Source: Candidatus Methylopumilus sp. (GTDB lineage: Bacteria > Pseudomonadota > Gammaproteobacteria > Burkholderiales > Methylophilaceae). From it: a stretch of 64,000 bases of DNA. The position numbers and the translations under genes were made by a program. The DNA is taken from assembly GCA_024640945.1 (NCBI GenBank), contig JAHEEA010000030.1, positions 62,001-126,000 of the forward strand, given 5' to 3'. Shown here piece by piece: positions 1 to 9,740 of this stretch. Positions within the stretch are counted from its first letter, which is position 1, and each line of letters opens with the position of its first letter. The notes under the pieces were generated by a model, which was not told where the DNA came from, made no database searches, and saw only the letters and a list, made by a program, of their open reading frames with translations.

Positions 1-17
1 GTAAGTAGCTCAGCATA

Positions 18-1700
18 TTAATTCGCGCTCATTTCATTACGTCTGTAAGGTTTTGGTATATACCACTCATATGAGTTATGACCGATCCCTGCAGGAGGAG
101 CTGGATTATCGATACCTTTAATTCTTTTATGCATGGTTGGCAATCCATAACCTGCGTAAAGGTAAACAATAGGGCTATCTTCAAGCAATATTTCTGCAAA
201 GTCATGATAGATCTTCATGCGCTTGTCAGGGTTAAGTTCTAGTCGTCCTTTTTCTAACAAATAATCTACCTTTTTGTTTTGATATCCAATAAAGTTAAAT
301 TGCCCTGGTGCTTGTTGGGAAGAGTGCCAAATGTTGTATTGGTCAGGTTCAACACCTAAGCCCCAGCCTAAAAGTACGACATTGAAATCACCAGTTTTGA
401 TGAATCGACTAATGAATGTTGCCCATTCAACGACACGTATTTTGACGTCGATTCCAATTTCTTTGAGTCGACGCTGAATAAGCACAGCGCTCATTTCACG
501 TTCTTTATTCTGATTGGTCAGAATTTCAAATGCCAAAGGCTTACCATCTTTATCTAAAATTCCATCACCGTCATGGTCCTCGAAGCCAGCCGCTTTAAGT
601 AATTCGATAGCTTTCTGAGGATTGTATGCATATGGTTTTAATTTCGGATTGCTCCAACGTGTGCCAGGTTTGTAGGGCGATGCGACAGGTAGTCCTAGAC
701 CTAGCAATACACCATCAATAATTTCTTGTTTGTCGATGGCATAGTTAATTGCTTTTCTCACACGAATATCGTCAAAAGGCTTATGTTTTAGATTGAATCC
801 AAGATAGGTGTAGCTATTTCCTAACTCTTTATACAGAGAAAATTTCTCATTTAAATCTGGTCTTGCAGGAAAAATACGAGCGTATTGAATTGAATTTAGG
901 CTCATAGAATCGATATTGTCAGCCATGAGCTCTAAAAATTGAGCGGCTCGGTCAGGAATGATTCTGGATACCAAGCGATCTATGTTGGCTTGGCCTTGAG
1001 TGGCATTTTCATTGCGGCTTAAAGAAATACTCTCACCACTTTTCCATTGATCAAGTTTGTAGTAATGGCTGCCAACCGGATTGCGCGCAAATGATGATGT
1101 GTTGATGTCTTGATTTTGTAGTAAATGTTTTGGAAGAATGTGTAAGCCTGACCATGAATCTAGCGCAGGTGCATAGGGTTGTGCGTAGGTGACACGAAAA
1201 GTATTTTTGTCAGGCGTTTCAGCTTTTATGACTAGTTTGTAATCGGCACCATAAGGTGTACGTGTATTGTCATTAGTAACTGTTTGCCAGGTAAACATGA
1301 CATCGTTACTCGTGAGTGGCTCACCGTCTGCCCATTTTAGATTCGGTTTTAAGTGAAAAGTGATTGTTCTCTGATCGGGAGAAATCTCCCAGTTTTGTGC
1401 TAGCTCGCCAGTTAGCTCTAAATTTTTATCGTACTTAAGTAAGCTATTGAAAATATTTGACGCAATCGCGGATGCTGACGATTCGCCTGCAATCATTGCT
1501 ATTAAGCCGCTAGGTTCACCTGATAGCGCATCAATCATGGTGCCACCTTTTTCAATCGGTGCCGTTGGATTGTAATCAATATGATCTGTTGACTGCTTCT
1601 GGTCGCAAGCGCTCAAGGTCATGATAATCAGAAGGCCAGCTAAGCTTGAATAAGCAATGTGTTTAAAACTTTGTGATTGGTATTGCTTGCAGTTAAACAA
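18..1700 (-). CDS. peptide ABC transporter substrate-binding lipoprotein (SBP family 5)
   Basis: Solute-binding protein of the OppA/DppA family, expected to deliver oligopeptides or similar solutes to an ABC permease; no permease or ATPase genes are in the window. The N-terminus is a lipoprotein signal (hydrophobic LLIIMTLSAC, Cys at about residue 32). The mature part has the family pattern: an early 'LNSLLKYDKNLELTGELAQNWEIS' block, 'FTWQTVTND', and 'VRKAINYAIDKQEIIDGVLLGLG' near the middle. The length of 560 aa is usual. Residue +2 after the lipid Cys is Asp, which in E. coli would retain the lipoprotein in the inner membrane. The gene lies 21 bases downstream of mltD on the same strand and is probably co-transcribed with it. 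The specific ligand is unknown. Confidence 0.9.
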   Translation of the reverse strand: MFNCKQYQSQSFKHIAYSSLAGLLIIMTLSACDQKQSTDHIDYNPTAPIEKGGTMIDALSGEPSGLIAMIAGESSASAIASNIFNSLLKYDKNLELTGELAQNWEISPDQRTITFHLKPNLKWADGEPLTSNDVMFTWQTVTNDNTRTPYGADYKLVIKAETPDKNTFRVTYAQPYAPALDSWSGLHILPKHLLQNQDINTSSFARNPVGSHYYKLDQWKSGESISLSRNENATQGQANIDRLVSRIIPDRAAQFLELMADNIDSMSLNSIQYARIFPARPDLNEKFSLYKELGNSYTYLGFNLKHKPFDDIRVRKAINYAIDKQEIIDGVLLGLGLPVASPYKPGTRWSNPKLKPYAYNPQKAIELLKAAGFEDHDGDGILDKDGKPLAFEILTNQNKEREMSAVLIQRRLKEIGIDVKIRVVEWATFISRFIKTGDFNVVLLGWGLGVEPDQYNIWHSSQQAPGQFNFIGYQNKKVDYLLEKGRLELNPDKRMKIYHDFAEILLEDSPIVYLYAGYGLPTMHKRIKGIDNPAPPAGIGHNSYEWYIPKPYRRNEMSAN

Positions 1701-1721
1701 AATTAGGCCTTTATTTTTTAA

Positions 1722-3257
1722 CTAACGTTTCTTGCTCTTTTTATTAGAGCTCTTTTTCACAGAAGATTTATTCTGTCCGCTTTTTTCGACAACGTTTTTT
1801 TGATTTTGTTTACTTGAGGCCTGATTTTTTTGCTTAGACTTTTGAGATTCTGGCGCAGGGACTTTTAGTGTTTGTCCAATTTGGATTTCACCGCTGTCTA
1901 ATTGATTTAATTGCATCAATGTATCAATGTCCGTTTTATATAAACGTCCCAGCGAAGCTAAGGTCTCTTTGGGTTTGACGATGTGATCTTTTGTGTTGCC
2001 ATTCGTTGGCTTGTTAGATGCTGAAGTGGAGTCGGTGCTATCGTTTATTGTGTTGTCACCGCTGCTAGGAACTAAAATAGACTGTGATCCGCCTGATTTT
2101 CCTTTGGGTTGTAGGCCATTCACTTCTCTTAGTTGATTAACGTCAATGCCGAATTTCTTAGCAATTTTATCCATACGCTCACCATTTTTCATGTGATAAG
2201 TTTGCCAGCTAACAAGAGGTTTGTTGTAGTTTGCTAAATTTGCTTTGAATGTATTCGCGGCAGACACAGGGAGTAGGATTTCGTGAGCGTTACCATTCTC
2301 TGTGATGACTGGCCTGTTGTATTCTGGATTTAAAGATGAAAATTCTTCAAATGAAATTTCAGCTAATGATGCAGCAAGCTTTGCATCAATTTGTTCTGGT
2401 GCTATTACTTTGCTGAAATAAGGGCGGTTGGGAATCTTTTCAATATTCAGTCCGAATTGTTCGGGCTGGGTCATGATGTTTTTGATTGCTTGTAATTTCG
2501 GTACGTAATTTCGAGTTTCTGCAGGTAAAGGAAGGCTAGCGTAGTCTGTCGGTAGTCCTTTTCTGCGGTTTTTATCAATTGCACGCTGTACGGTACCTTC
2601 GCCAGCATTATAGGCTGCAAGTGCTAAATCCCATGTTCCAAACATGACATGTAGTTTTTGTAAGTAAGTGAGGGCGGCATTAGTTGCAGCTGTAACGTTG
2701 CGTCTGTTATCTACCCACCAATCTTGTTTTAAACCGAAATTCTTGCCTGTGGCTGGCATGAACTGCCAAATGCCAGAAGCCTTGGAAACCGAATTGGCTT
2801 GGGGGTTGAAAGCACTTTCAACCATGGGCAGAAGTGCGATTTCACTGGGCATACCACGCTTCTCAACTTCGACTACGATATGGTAAAGATAGCGTTGGCT
2901 ACGACCTATCATGCGTTTGACATAGTCTGGACGCGCTGCGTACCAAGCCTCATGATTCTTGGTGAAGTCGGATTCAACTTGCGGCATGTTGTAACCGCTG
3001 ATGATGCGTTGTCTTAAGTCTGGAGCTGAATTATCCGTCTGCTCGCTATTTTCAATATCCGGTAAATAGCTGTGTGCAGGATCTGTTTTTAACGTAGGGC
3101 TGATGTTGAATGTCGGATCGATCAAATCCTTGTTGATGTTGTTTGGGCTGTCGAGAATAACGATGTAATCGCCTTCCAGATTGGTTTCAGCGCACACATT
3201 GATGGCAATGAAGGTGTGCGAGAAAAGTAATATGAGTAGTGCTGACTTTAGGGTCAT
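1722..3257 (-). CDS. mltD: membrane-bound lytic murein transglycosylase D with LysM repeats
   Basis: Cleaves peptidoglycan glycan strands to 1,6-anhydromuropeptides in the periplasm. After the signal peptide there is an SLT (GH23) domain with the catalytic Glu in 'PMVESAFNPQANSVSKASGIWQFMPATG' and the 'AAYNAGEGTVQRAI' motif. Two LysM modules follow ('NGERMDKIAKKFGIDVNQLREVNGL' and 'KETLASLGRLYKTDIDTLMQLNQL'), then a Lys/Ser/Gln-rich basic tail. The ORF track starts at a TTG (3293), but I prefer the ATG at 3257 (MTLKSALLILLF...). It begins the signal peptide directly, and the TTG lies inside a candidate promoter. The family is certain; the start is likely. Confidence 0.93.
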   Translation of the reverse strand: MTLKSALLILLFSHTFIAINVCAETNLEGDYIVILDSPNNINKDLIDPTFNISPTLKTDPAHSYLPDIENSEQTDNSAPDLRQRIISGYNMPQVESDFTKNHEAWYAARPDYVKRMIGRSQRYLYHIVVEVEKRGMPSEIALLPMVESAFNPQANSVSKASGIWQFMPATGKNFGLKQDWWVDNRRNVTAATNAALTYLQKLHVMFGTWDLALAAYNAGEGTVQRAIDKNRRKGLPTDYASLPLPAETRNYVPKLQAIKNIMTQPEQFGLNIEKIPNRPYFSKVIAPEQIDAKLAASLAEISFEEFSSLNPEYNRPVITENGNAHEILLPVSAANTFKANLANYNKPLVSWQTYHMKNGERMDKIAKKFGIDVNQLREVNGLQPKGKSGGSQSILVPSSGDNTINDSTDSTSASNKPTNGNTKDHIVKPKETLASLGRLYKTDIDTLMQLNQLDSGEIQIGQTLKVPAPESQKSKQKNQASSKQNQKNVVEKSGQNKSSVKKSSNKKSKKR

Positions 3258-3292
3258 GCAGGACTTTCTTTTTTGAAGCGATAAACCTGTCA

Positions 3293-3322
3293 ATCTTAGC
3301 TAAGTTTAACGCTGTCAGTCAA
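3293..3322 (-). promoter_or_regulatory. candidate sigma-70 promoter of mltD
   Basis: On the minus strand, TTGACT (-35) and TAAGAT (-10) are separated by 18 bases. The predicted start of transcription falls about 30 bases before the mltD ATG at 3257. This supports that ATG over the upstream TTG. The call rests on consensus match only. Confidence 0.45.
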
Positions 3323-3375
3323 GCAAGAATCTATTTAAAAATATTGATTTATCTTTATGATTTTAATTGATTTTT

Positions 3376-4128
3376 TTAGAAATTATTTCTCATGTTTCTG
3401 AGGGTTTTAAAAACTGTAATTGTATCAGACGCTTGGAGTCCTAAAGCTGATGCAATGGTTTGATCTTCGCATCTTAAAAAAGGGTTGGTTTCTTTCTCCA
3501 GCCCGATTGAGCTAGGTAATGATGGTGTGTTAGATGCCCTCACTTTCTTAGTGAGGGTAATGCGATTGATCAATGCTGGATTTTTTGAATCAACTAAACT
3601 AGCAAACCTGAGGTTGTGTTCTGTATATTCATGAGCACAATAAACTAGCGTTTCATCTGGCAAGGCTGCAAGTTTTTGTAATGAATTGAATAGCTGTTCG
3701 TAAGTCCCTTCAAACAATCTTCCACAGCCGCCCCCAAATAAAGTGTCGCCACAAAATAAGTGATTTAAGCCATAATAAGCAACGTGTCCGTTAGTGTGTC
3801 CTGGAATGTCCAGAACGGATAGATTGAGTTTTAGATTTGGCAATTGAATCAAGTCGTTTTCACGAACAGCTTGGTGCGGAAAGTCAAAAGATTCATTTGC
3901 TGGCGCAAAAACCTGAGTTTGAAACTCTTTCAGTAGATTCTGAACTCCGCCGATGTGATCGTTGTGGTGATGAGTAATTAAAATTGCATCTAAAGTGAGA
4001 TTTTCTTTTTGAAGTGTTGATATGACTGGCGCTGCATCACCTGGATCAACAACTGCAACATGGTTGCCGTTTTGAATCATCCAAATGTAGTTATCTTGGA
4101 ATGCTGGAATGGGTGTAATTTTTACCAT
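3376..4128 (-). CDS. gloB: hydroxyacylglutathione hydrolase (glyoxalase II)
   Basis: Hydrolyses S-lactoylglutathione to D-lactate and glutathione, the second step of methylglyoxal detoxification in the cytoplasm. It is a metallo-beta-lactamase fold protein with the dinuclear metal motif 'THHHNDH' at residues 52-58, a further ligand His in 'PGHTNGH' (about 112) and Asp in 'FCGDTLF' (about 129). The 250 aa length and C-terminal helical substrate domain match GloB. It is divergent from the yafS-like gene, and the order gloB / yafS / rnhA / dnaQ is the same as in E. coli. Confidence 0.95.
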   Translation of the reverse strand: MVKITPIPAFQDNYIWMIQNGNHVAVVDPGDAAPVISTLQKENLTLDAILITHHHNDHIGGVQNLLKEFQTQVFAPANESFDFPHQAVRENDLIQLPNLKLNLSVLDIPGHTNGHVAYYGLNHLFCGDTLFGGGCGRLFEGTYEQLFNSLQKLAALPDETLVYCAHEYTEHNLRFASLVDSKNPALINRITLTKKVRASNTPSLPSSIGLEKETNPFLRCEDQTIASALGLQASDTITVFKTLRNMRNNF

Positions 4129-4176
4129 GTGTTAGCGTAACATTTTATTGAGTGTTTTTATATTCGCGGATTGCGC

Positions 4177-4899
4177 ATGACAGAAAATCAACAGTACTTT
4201 TTAAATGGAGCGCTTGGTGAATACCTCAAATCAGAAGAGCAGGCATTATATGATGCGGCTGTTACTGATTTGTTCGGATTTAATGCATTGCAATATGGGA
4301 TGTTAGAGCTGGATTTGCTGCGTGAATCCCGCATTCCTTATTGCTTGAAAGCTGATGTTGGTTCTGGAAATTTTCAGGCGGAAAGTCCTTTTTTACCACT
4401 CCCTGCTAGTAGTTTAGATTTGCTGCTTTTGCCGCATGCTTTAGATTTTAGTGATTTTCCTCAGCAAACATTACGAGAAGCTGAGCGAGTTTTAGTGCCA
4501 GAGGGGTATGTTGTACTAACAGGCGTTAATCCACTTAGCCTATGGGGATTACGGCGTTTCTTGCAAAGAAAGTCTAACTGTTCAAATCAGCAAAATTTAT
4601 GGGCAGGACAGTCTTTTGGTATTTTACGTATCAAAGACTGGTTGAATTTACTGGGATTCGAGATAGTTAGCACGCATTTTTCTTGTTATCGCATGCCTGT
4701 GCAAAATCAAATTTGGTCTAAACGTTTAGCTTTAGACGTTTTGGGCAGAAGGTGTTATTCGCACTTCGGTGGTGTGTATTGTATTGTTGCTAAAAAACGT
4801 GTCCTCGGAATGAGGATCATCAAGCCAAACTGGAGTAAAGTTAAATTAAACTCTAAGTTTGTAACAACGACATCTCAAAAAGATGAATTGTGTAAATAA
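4177..4899 (+). CDS. class I SAM-dependent methyltransferase, YafS-like
   Basis: Methyltransferase of the Methyltransf_11 type, substrate unknown. The SAM-fold segments are visible as '[73 protein letters not shown]'. The glycine-rich motif I is degenerate, as is common for YafS. The position between gloB and rnhA-dnaQ matches the E. coli yafS locus. The ORF track starts at a TTG at 4171; the ATG two codons on (4177) is the more likely start. The C-terminal 40 residues are basic and low in similarity. Confidence 0.82.
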   Translation: MTENQQYFLNGALGEYLKSEEQALYDAAVTDLFGFNALQYGMLELDLLRESRIPYCLKADVGSGNFQAESPFLPLPASSLDLLLLPHALDFSDFPQQTLREAERVLVPEGYVVLTGVNPLSLWGLRRFLQRKSNCSNQQNLWAGQSFGILRIKDWLNLLGFEIVSTHFSCYRMPVQNQIWSKRLALDVLGRRCYSHFGGVYCIVAKKRVLGMRIIKPNWSKVKLNSKFVTTTSQKDELCK

Positions 4900-4940
4900 A
4901 ATTAATCTGTATTTGTGATAAGAAAATAATTAAAAGACTG

Positions 4941-5393
4941 ATGAATAAAGATCAAGAAATTGTTGTTATTTATGCCGATGGTGCGTGTAAAGGCAATCCT
5001 GGCCCTGGAGGTTGGGGTGCTTGGATTAGGATGGGGGAGCATTCTAAAGAGTTATGCGGTGGTGAGCCCATTACCACTAATAATCGTATGGAATTAATGG
5101 CGGTCATTAAAGCGTTAGAAGCGCTTAAACGTAGTTGCCCAGTGAAAATATACACAGACTCTGTTTATGTTCAAAAAGGAATGAGCGAGTGGTTGACGAG
5201 CTGGAAGGCAAGAGGTTGGCGAACAGCCGATAAAAAGCCTGTTAAGAATGACGATTTATGGCGACAATTGGATACGCTAGCCCAGCAGCATCAAATTGAA
5301 TGGTTGTGGGTTAAGGGACATGCTGGAGATTTAGGAAATGAGCGTGCTGATGAGTTAGCCAATCGAGGTGTAGCTCAAGTGATGCAAGGTTAA
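4941..5393 (+). CDS. rnhA: ribonuclease HI
   Basis: Degrades the RNA strand of RNA-DNA hybrids during replication and R-loop removal. All catalytic residues are present: Asp13 in '[16 protein letters not shown]', Glu51 in '[10 protein letters not shown]', Asp73 in 'YTDSVYV', His127 and Asp137 in '[19 protein letters not shown]'. The length of 150 aa is typical. It is followed after 22 bases by dnaQ, the usual proteobacterial pairing. Confidence 0.97.
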   Translation: MNKDQEIVVIYADGACKGNPGPGGWGAWIRMGEHSKELCGGEPITTNNRMELMAVIKALEALKRSCPVKIYTDSVYVQKGMSEWLTSWKARGWRTADKKPVKNDDLWRQLDTLAQQHQIEWLWVKGHAGDLGNERADELANRGVAQVMQG

Positions 5394-5415
5394 TGGATTA
5401 TTAATAGAGATAAAG

Positions 5416-6132
5416 ATGATGAGACAAGTTTTTTTAGACACTGAGACAACGGGGCTTTACCCAGCGCAAGGTCACCGTATTATTGAAATTGCAGCAGTGG
5501 AAGCCATTAATCGTCGTGTGACAAATAATCATTTCCATGTTTATTTAAATCCCGACCGTGAAATCGATGCTGCTGCACAAGAAGTGCATGGAATTACGTT
5601 GGAGTTTTTGCAAGATAAGCCACGTTTTAAAGACGTGGTAGATGAGTTTTTGGATTTTGTAGCCGATGCCGAATTGGTTATTCATAACGCACCTTTTGAT
5701 GTGGGTTTTCTGAATTCAGAGTTGGGTAAGATTGATAGGCAAAATCTTGAAAAAACTTCAGGCAATATCATCGATACCTTGAAGATGGCTAAAGAAATGC
5801 GCCCTGGACAACGTAACAATCTAGATGCGCTTTGCCGTCATTTTGGTATTGATAATTCTAAACGAACCCTTCACGGTGCTTTGTTGGATGCTGAGTTACT
5901 CGCTGATGTTTATATGTCGATGACTCGGGGACAGGAAAGTTTAATGATGGACTTGGCTGAAGAGTCTGTTGTGGAGCAAGACTTAAGCCTAGACGTTGAG
6001 GCGCGAACAATAAAAGTGTTAGCTGCCTCGCCCGACGAGTTAAGTGCTCATCAGGAATATATTGAGGGCTTAAATAAAAATGGAGATTGTGTTTGGCAAT
6101 CTTTAGAAGGTAGAACCCAAGAGGGGAATTAG
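5416..6132 (+). CDS. dnaQ: DNA polymerase III epsilon subunit (proofreading 3'-5' exonuclease)
   Basis: Proofreading subunit of the replicative polymerase core. It is a DEDDh exonuclease: Exo I 'FLDTETTGL' (Asp8, Glu10), Exo II 'HNAPFDVGFLN' (Asp95), Exo III 'HGALLDAELLADVY' (His153, Asp158). The C-terminal 60 residues correspond to the alpha-subunit-binding tail. It starts at the first of two consecutive ATG codons. Its 3' end overlaps the convergent queD by 4 bases. Confidence 0.96.
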   Translation: MMRQVFLDTETTGLYPAQGHRIIEIAAVEAINRRVTNNHFHVYLNPDREIDAAAQEVHGITLEFLQDKPRFKDVVDEFLDFVADAELVIHNAPFDVGFLNSELGKIDRQNLEKTSGNIIDTLKMAKEMRPGQRNNLDALCRHFGIDNSKRTLHGALLDAELLADVYMSMTRGQESLMMDLAEESVVEQDLSLDVEARTIKVLAASPDELSAHQEYIEGLNKNGDCVWQSLEGRTQEGN

Positions 6133-6569
6133 GCTAAGGCATCAGCCCAGCTGTTAGGTGTTTCGTATAATCGAACGCGTTCAAGTTTCAGGTGGTTTCC
6201 ATACACATCTTGATATTGCATATTCAAAATTCTGAAAGCTTCTGCAGCCATATTTTCAGCAGTAGGCACGCTATTCATAATCACGGTTTTATGATTAGGT
6301 AGTGAGTTTAAGAAATTCAGTATTTCTGAATCACCTTTGTAAACTAAGAAAGCGTGATCCCAAACGTCGACAATCGTTTTCTTTGCAATGGCTTTAACAT
6401 CCGAAAAATCCATCACCATTCCATTATCCGAAGAGTTTTCTTGTTGAATGATATCGCCAGACAAGGTGATCTCCATCGCATAGCGATGGCCGTGTAGGTT
6501 GCGGCACTGGCTTTTATGGCAGGGAATGCGATGGCCAGAGTCGAATTCTAATCGGGTGGTGATTTGCAT
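6129..6569 (-). CDS. queD: 6-carboxytetrahydropterin synthase / 6-pyruvoyl-tetrahydropterin synthase family
   Basis: Converts 7,8-dihydroneopterin triphosphate to 6-carboxy-tetrahydropterin in queuosine biosynthesis. The zinc and active-site signature is present: His in 'FDSGHRIPCH' (about 13) and 'CRNLHGHRY', holding the catalytic Cys and two His. The downstream 'GMVMDFSDVKAIAKK' and 'PTAENMAAEAF' are also family motifs. The length of 146 aa is slightly above the bacterial norm. No other queuosine genes are in the window. It is convergent with dnaQ with a 4-base overlap. Confidence 0.93.
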   Translation of the reverse strand: MQITTRLEFDSGHRIPCHKSQCRNLHGHRYAMEITLSGDIIQQENSSDNGMVMDFSDVKAIAKKTIVDVWDHAFLVYKGDSEILNFLNSLPNHKTVIMNSVPTAENMAAEAFRILNMQYQDVYGNHLKLERVRLYETPNSWADALA

Positions 6570-6613
6570 AGGGCGAGATTATAGCACTTTAAAGAATAAG
6601 CCTAACATCAGCT

Positions 6614-7501
6614 TTATTGGCCTATTTCTTCTGTCATTGCTTGGTAAAACGCTAGTCTTACAGGTGAGACTTTGCCATTCTCAACGGCGCTAATCACGGC
6701 ACAGTCAGGTTCGTGTATGTGTTTACAGTTATTAAAACGGCATTTTCCTAAGAAAGGCCGGAATTCAATAAACGCATGTTCTAACTCTTCTATATTCAGG
6801 TGGTTAAGCCCAAACTCTTGTAAGCCTGGCGAATCAATTAAATCGCTATCCGAATCCAAATGATATAGATGTGCTGCTGTAGTTGTGTGTTTTCCGCTGT
6901 CGAGAACTGTTGAGACTTCCTGAGTGCGAACAGCTGAGTTTGGTAATAAGGCATTGACGATAGTTGACTTACCCATGCCAGATTGCCCAACTAAAACACT
7001 GGTTTGATTTTTTAGCCATTGCTTCAATGGTGCAATATCATTTTTGGCAGATAGGGGCTGAACTTGGTAGCCTAAGTTTTGATAAACAGAGAGTAGCTGC
7101 ATTGCTTCTGTGTTGTCAGCTAAATCACATTTGTTTAAAACGATGAGTGGTTTGATATTTGCAGCTTCAGCGGCGATTAGACATCTATTTAAGAGCGCTT
7201 CGTAAAAACTGGGTGTTGTTGCCAATACAATAATAACTTGAGTAACGTTTGAAGCAAGTGTTTTGGTTTTATAGGCATTGCTACGAAACAAAAGACTGCT
7301 ACGTGGATGTAGTTTTTCGACGACCCCTTCATGCGTGTCCGTCATCTTAACTTCAACTCGGTCGCCGCAGGCTAAATCATTCTTTTTACCGCGAGTCACA
7401 CAGCTTATTTGTAATCCATCTGCAAGTTCAACGCCATAACGTTTGCCATATGCAGCGACGACTAACCCTTGTTGCAAAGCTTCCTTCTTAATTTGATTCA
7501 A
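6614..7501 (-). CDS. rsgA: small ribosomal subunit biogenesis GTPase RsgA
   Basis: Circularly permuted GTPase that assists late maturation of the 30S subunit. Order: N-terminal OB-fold; GTPase with G4 'VLNKCD' (about 121-126) ahead of the P-loop 'GQSGMGKST' (172-180) and G3 'DSPG'; then a C-terminal zinc knuckle 'CRFNNCKHIHEPDC'. The G4-before-G1 order is diagnostic. It is part of a minus-strand run M48 protease - cytochrome c - rsgA with only 4 bases between rsgA and the cytochrome gene. In many betaproteobacteria rsgA sits near orn and the M48 protease, as here. Confidence 0.96.
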   Translation of the reverse strand: MNQIKKEALQQGLVVAAYGKRYGVELADGLQISCVTRGKKNDLACGDRVEVKMTDTHEGVVEKLHPRSSLLFRSNAYKTKTLASNVTQVIIVLATTPSFYEALLNRCLIAAEAANIKPLIVLNKCDLADNTEAMQLLSVYQNLGYQVQPLSAKNDIAPLKQWLKNQTSVLVGQSGMGKSTIVNALLPNSAVRTQEVSTVLDSGKHTTTAAHLYHLDSDSDLIDSPGLQEFGLNHLNIEELEHAFIEFRPFLGKCRFNNCKHIHEPDCAVISAVENGKVSPVRLAFYQAMTEEIGQ

Positions 7502-7505
7502 GCGA

Positions 7506-7829
7506 TTACTTTTCGAAATGGTAATAGGTTTTATTAAGGTAGCTGGCGACGTTTAATTCTTCGTCTTCAAACCATTTTATGCCTAGCATTGTGTTGCAAT
7601 TGCGAATCTGAGCAAGTAGGCCCCGTGACGTTTTTACTAAACGGTTTTCACGAGTGTATATGGCTGAGCCGTTACCACCAAATCTGTCAGCGTGGCATTG
7701 AATACAATTTTTATCCACTAAGGCTTTACCAGCCGCAGAATCGCCGCCAGCATATGGCTCAGCGTTTGCGTTACTCGCGATAAATATTGTGAGTACTATG
7801 CTGAATAAAAAAAGATAAGCTTTTTGCAT
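7506..7829 (-). CDS. small periplasmic c-type cytochrome
   Basis: Single-heme cytochrome c with a cleavable signal peptide (MQKAYLFLFSIVLTIFIASNANA) and one heme-attachment motif 'CIQCH'. The expected distal Met is probably in 'NTMLGIKW'. The ORF track begins 23 codons earlier inside the upstream protease gene; the ATG at 7829, ten bases after the protease stop, starts the signal peptide and is preferred. The mature protein is about 85 aa. The electron-transfer partner is unknown. It is co-directional with rsgA and the M48 protease. Confidence 0.85.
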   Translation of the reverse strand: MQKAYLFLFSIVLTIFIASNANAEPYAGGDSAAGKALVDKNCIQCHADRFGGNGSAIYTRENRLVKTSRGLLAQIRNCNTMLGIKWFEDEELNVASYLNKTYYHFEK

Positions 7830-7839
7830 GTAATTGATT

Positions 7840-9090
7840 TTAGCTTTTAAATTGCGCCAGTTTGCTGATTCTAATGCTTGCGGGCGGGTGTGAATCATAA
7901 AATGCAGAGTGTAGCGGGTCTGGCGTCAATGTCGAAGCATTATCACGATATAGTTTAACCAAAGCTTCAATTAAGTGTTTTGAGCTGGCGTGTGTTGCTG
8001 CATATGCGTCAGCTTCAAACTCATTCTTGCGTGAGTAGTTTGCCATGATAGGTCGTAATACAAACAAAAAGACGGGGCTAACTAATAAAAATAGAATTAA
8101 TGCCATATAGTTACTGACTTCAGTTACTCCTAGTCCATTATAAAACCAAGTTTGTTGTGATATCCAACCAAGTAGAGCAAGTCCCAGGAAGCTGACGGTA
8201 AACAACATAGCGATTCTTTTGATGACATGGTGATGTTTAAAGTGGCCGAGTTCATGCGCAAGTACTGCCTCTATTTCATCTTCATTTAAGCGTTCGAGTA
8301 AAGTGTCGAAAAATACCACCCGTTTACTTGAGCCAAAGCCCGTAAAATAAGCATTGCCATGGCTGCTCCGTGCAGAGCCATCCATGACAAATAGACCCTG
8401 TGACTTAAATCCGCACTTGGTGAGTAATGTTTCAATTTTTGTTTTAAGACTACCATCTTCAAGCGGTGTGAATTTATTGAAGATAGGCGCAATAAACGTT
8501 GGATAAACTGCAAGCATTAGTAGGTTAAATGCGCTCCAAACCGTCCAAAGATATAGCCACCAGTAGTCACCGGCACCTTCCATTAGCCAAAGTGCAGCAA
8601 ATAAAATAGGTGCGCCCAAAACTGCGCCTACTAAGCTCTGTTTTAACATGTCGCTAAAGAACATTTGGCGCGTCATTTTATTGAAACCAAAATGTTGGTC
8701 TACAACAAAAGTTTTGTAGTAATCGAAAGGCAAGTCAATAATACTGCTAATCATTAATGCAGTTGCAATGACTGATGCGCCTCGAAACATTTCTTGTGAC
8801 GGTAATAGATTACGCCAAATTTCATCAATCGCTTGTAGCCCACCACCGAGGGTTAGCATTAACAGTAGTAATGCCTGAACTGTACTCTCTGCAATCATGA
8901 GTTTTGTTTTGGCTGAAGAATAGTCAGCTGCCTTTTGATGAGCTTCCAGGCTGATATCTTTGATAAAAGCTTTAGGCACTTCATGGCGATGAGCTTGCAT
9001 AAAGCTGACATGACGCCTACCGAGCCAAATTCGCGTGAGCGTGGTTAAAATTAGTAAGCTAATAAATAAAGTGCTGAGTGTCGTTGACAT
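7840..9090 (-). CDS. M48 family zinc metallopeptidase (Ste24/CAAX protease type)
   Basis: Integral inner-membrane protease of the Ste24 family with several hydrophobic segments, an N-terminal 'peptidase_M48_N' region and the catalytic zinc motif HELGH in 'AVLAHELGHFKHHH'. The third ligand Glu is in 'RKNEFEADAYAA'. The length of 416 aa is typical. Bacterial members are thought to take part in membrane protein quality control; the substrate is not known. It is transcribed away from orn. Confidence 0.93.
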   Translation of the reverse strand: MSTTLSTLFISLLILTTLTRIWLGRRHVSFMQAHRHEVPKAFIKDISLEAHQKAADYSSAKTKLMIAESTVQALLLLMLTLGGGLQAIDEIWRNLLPSQEMFRGASVIATALMISSIIDLPFDYYKTFVVDQHFGFNKMTRQMFFSDMLKQSLVGAVLGAPILFAALWLMEGAGDYWWLYLWTVWSAFNLLMLAVYPTFIAPIFNKFTPLEDGSLKTKIETLLTKCGFKSQGLFVMDGSARSSHGNAYFTGFGSSKRVVFFDTLLERLNEDEIEAVLAHELGHFKHHHVIKRIAMLFTVSFLGLALLGWISQQTWFYNGLGVTEVSNYMALILFLLVSPVFLFVLRPIMANYSRKNEFEADAYAATHASSKHLIEALVKLYRDNASTLTPDPLHSAFYDSHPPASIRISKLAQFKS

Positions 9091-9191
9091 GGTTGTTTGA
9101 TTTTTCAGTTAAACTGTACACATTATAGAAGCATAGCTTGGTAGAAGGTTCACCAATCTCAGTTTATTACTCAAATTTAATGGAAATCATG

Positions 9192-9740
9192 ATGGCAAAT
9201 CCCAATGACAATTTAATCTGGCTAGATATGGAAATGAGTGGCTTGTTGCCAGATGCCGATCGTATTTTAGAATTGGCTGTTGTCGTTACAGATGCCGACT
9301 TAAATGTTATTGCAGAGTCTCCAGTGCTCGTAGTTCATCAATCTGATGCTGTTCTCGATGGGATGGATGCATGGAATAAAGGAACGCATGGTCGTTCAGG
9401 ATTGATTGAAAAAGTGAAAACTTCAACAATAGACGAGGATGCGGCAGCGGAGATTATGTTGGCTTTCTTGAAGCAACACGTGCCTGCGGGCAAGTCGCCA
9501 ATGTGTGGCAACTCTATTTGTCAGGATCGACGTTTTATGGCCCGCTACATGCCTGATTTAGAAAAGTATTTTCATTACAGAAATCTTGATGTCAGCACTT
9601 TCAAAGAGCTGGCCCGTCGCTGGAAGCCTGCGGTGTATTCGGGATTCAAAAAAGCTAGCCGACATGAAGCGTTAGCGGATATTTATGAATCAATCGATGA
9701 GCTTAAATACTACCGGGAGCATTTTATTAAGCTTGATTAA
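9192..9740 (+). CDS. orn: oligoribonuclease
   Basis: 3'-5' exoribonuclease that clears 2-5 nt RNA fragments, including pGpG from c-di-GMP breakdown. It is a DEDDh enzyme: '[12 protein letters not shown]' (Asp, Glu), '[21 protein letters not shown]' and '[22 protein letters not shown]' (His, Asp). The ORF track extends to a TTG at 9138, but known Orn proteins start just before 'NLIWLD'. The ATG at 9192 (MANPNDN...) gives 182 aa, the family length, with GGAA six bases upstream; ATG 9189 is the alternative. Confidence 0.95.
   Translation: MANPNDNLIWLDMEMSGLLPDADRILELAVVVTDADLNVIAESPVLVVHQSDAVLDGMDAWNKGTHGRSGLIEKVKTSTIDEDAAAEIMLAFLKQHVPAGKSPMCGNSICQDRRFMARYMPDLEKYFHYRNLDVSTFKELARRWKPAVYSGFKKASRHEALADIYESIDELKYYREHFIKLD

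Noticed and set aside
2668-3017. Plus-strand ORFs inside mltD
   Set aside because: Shadow frames of a well-supported gene, with no ribosome-binding site or recognisable protein.
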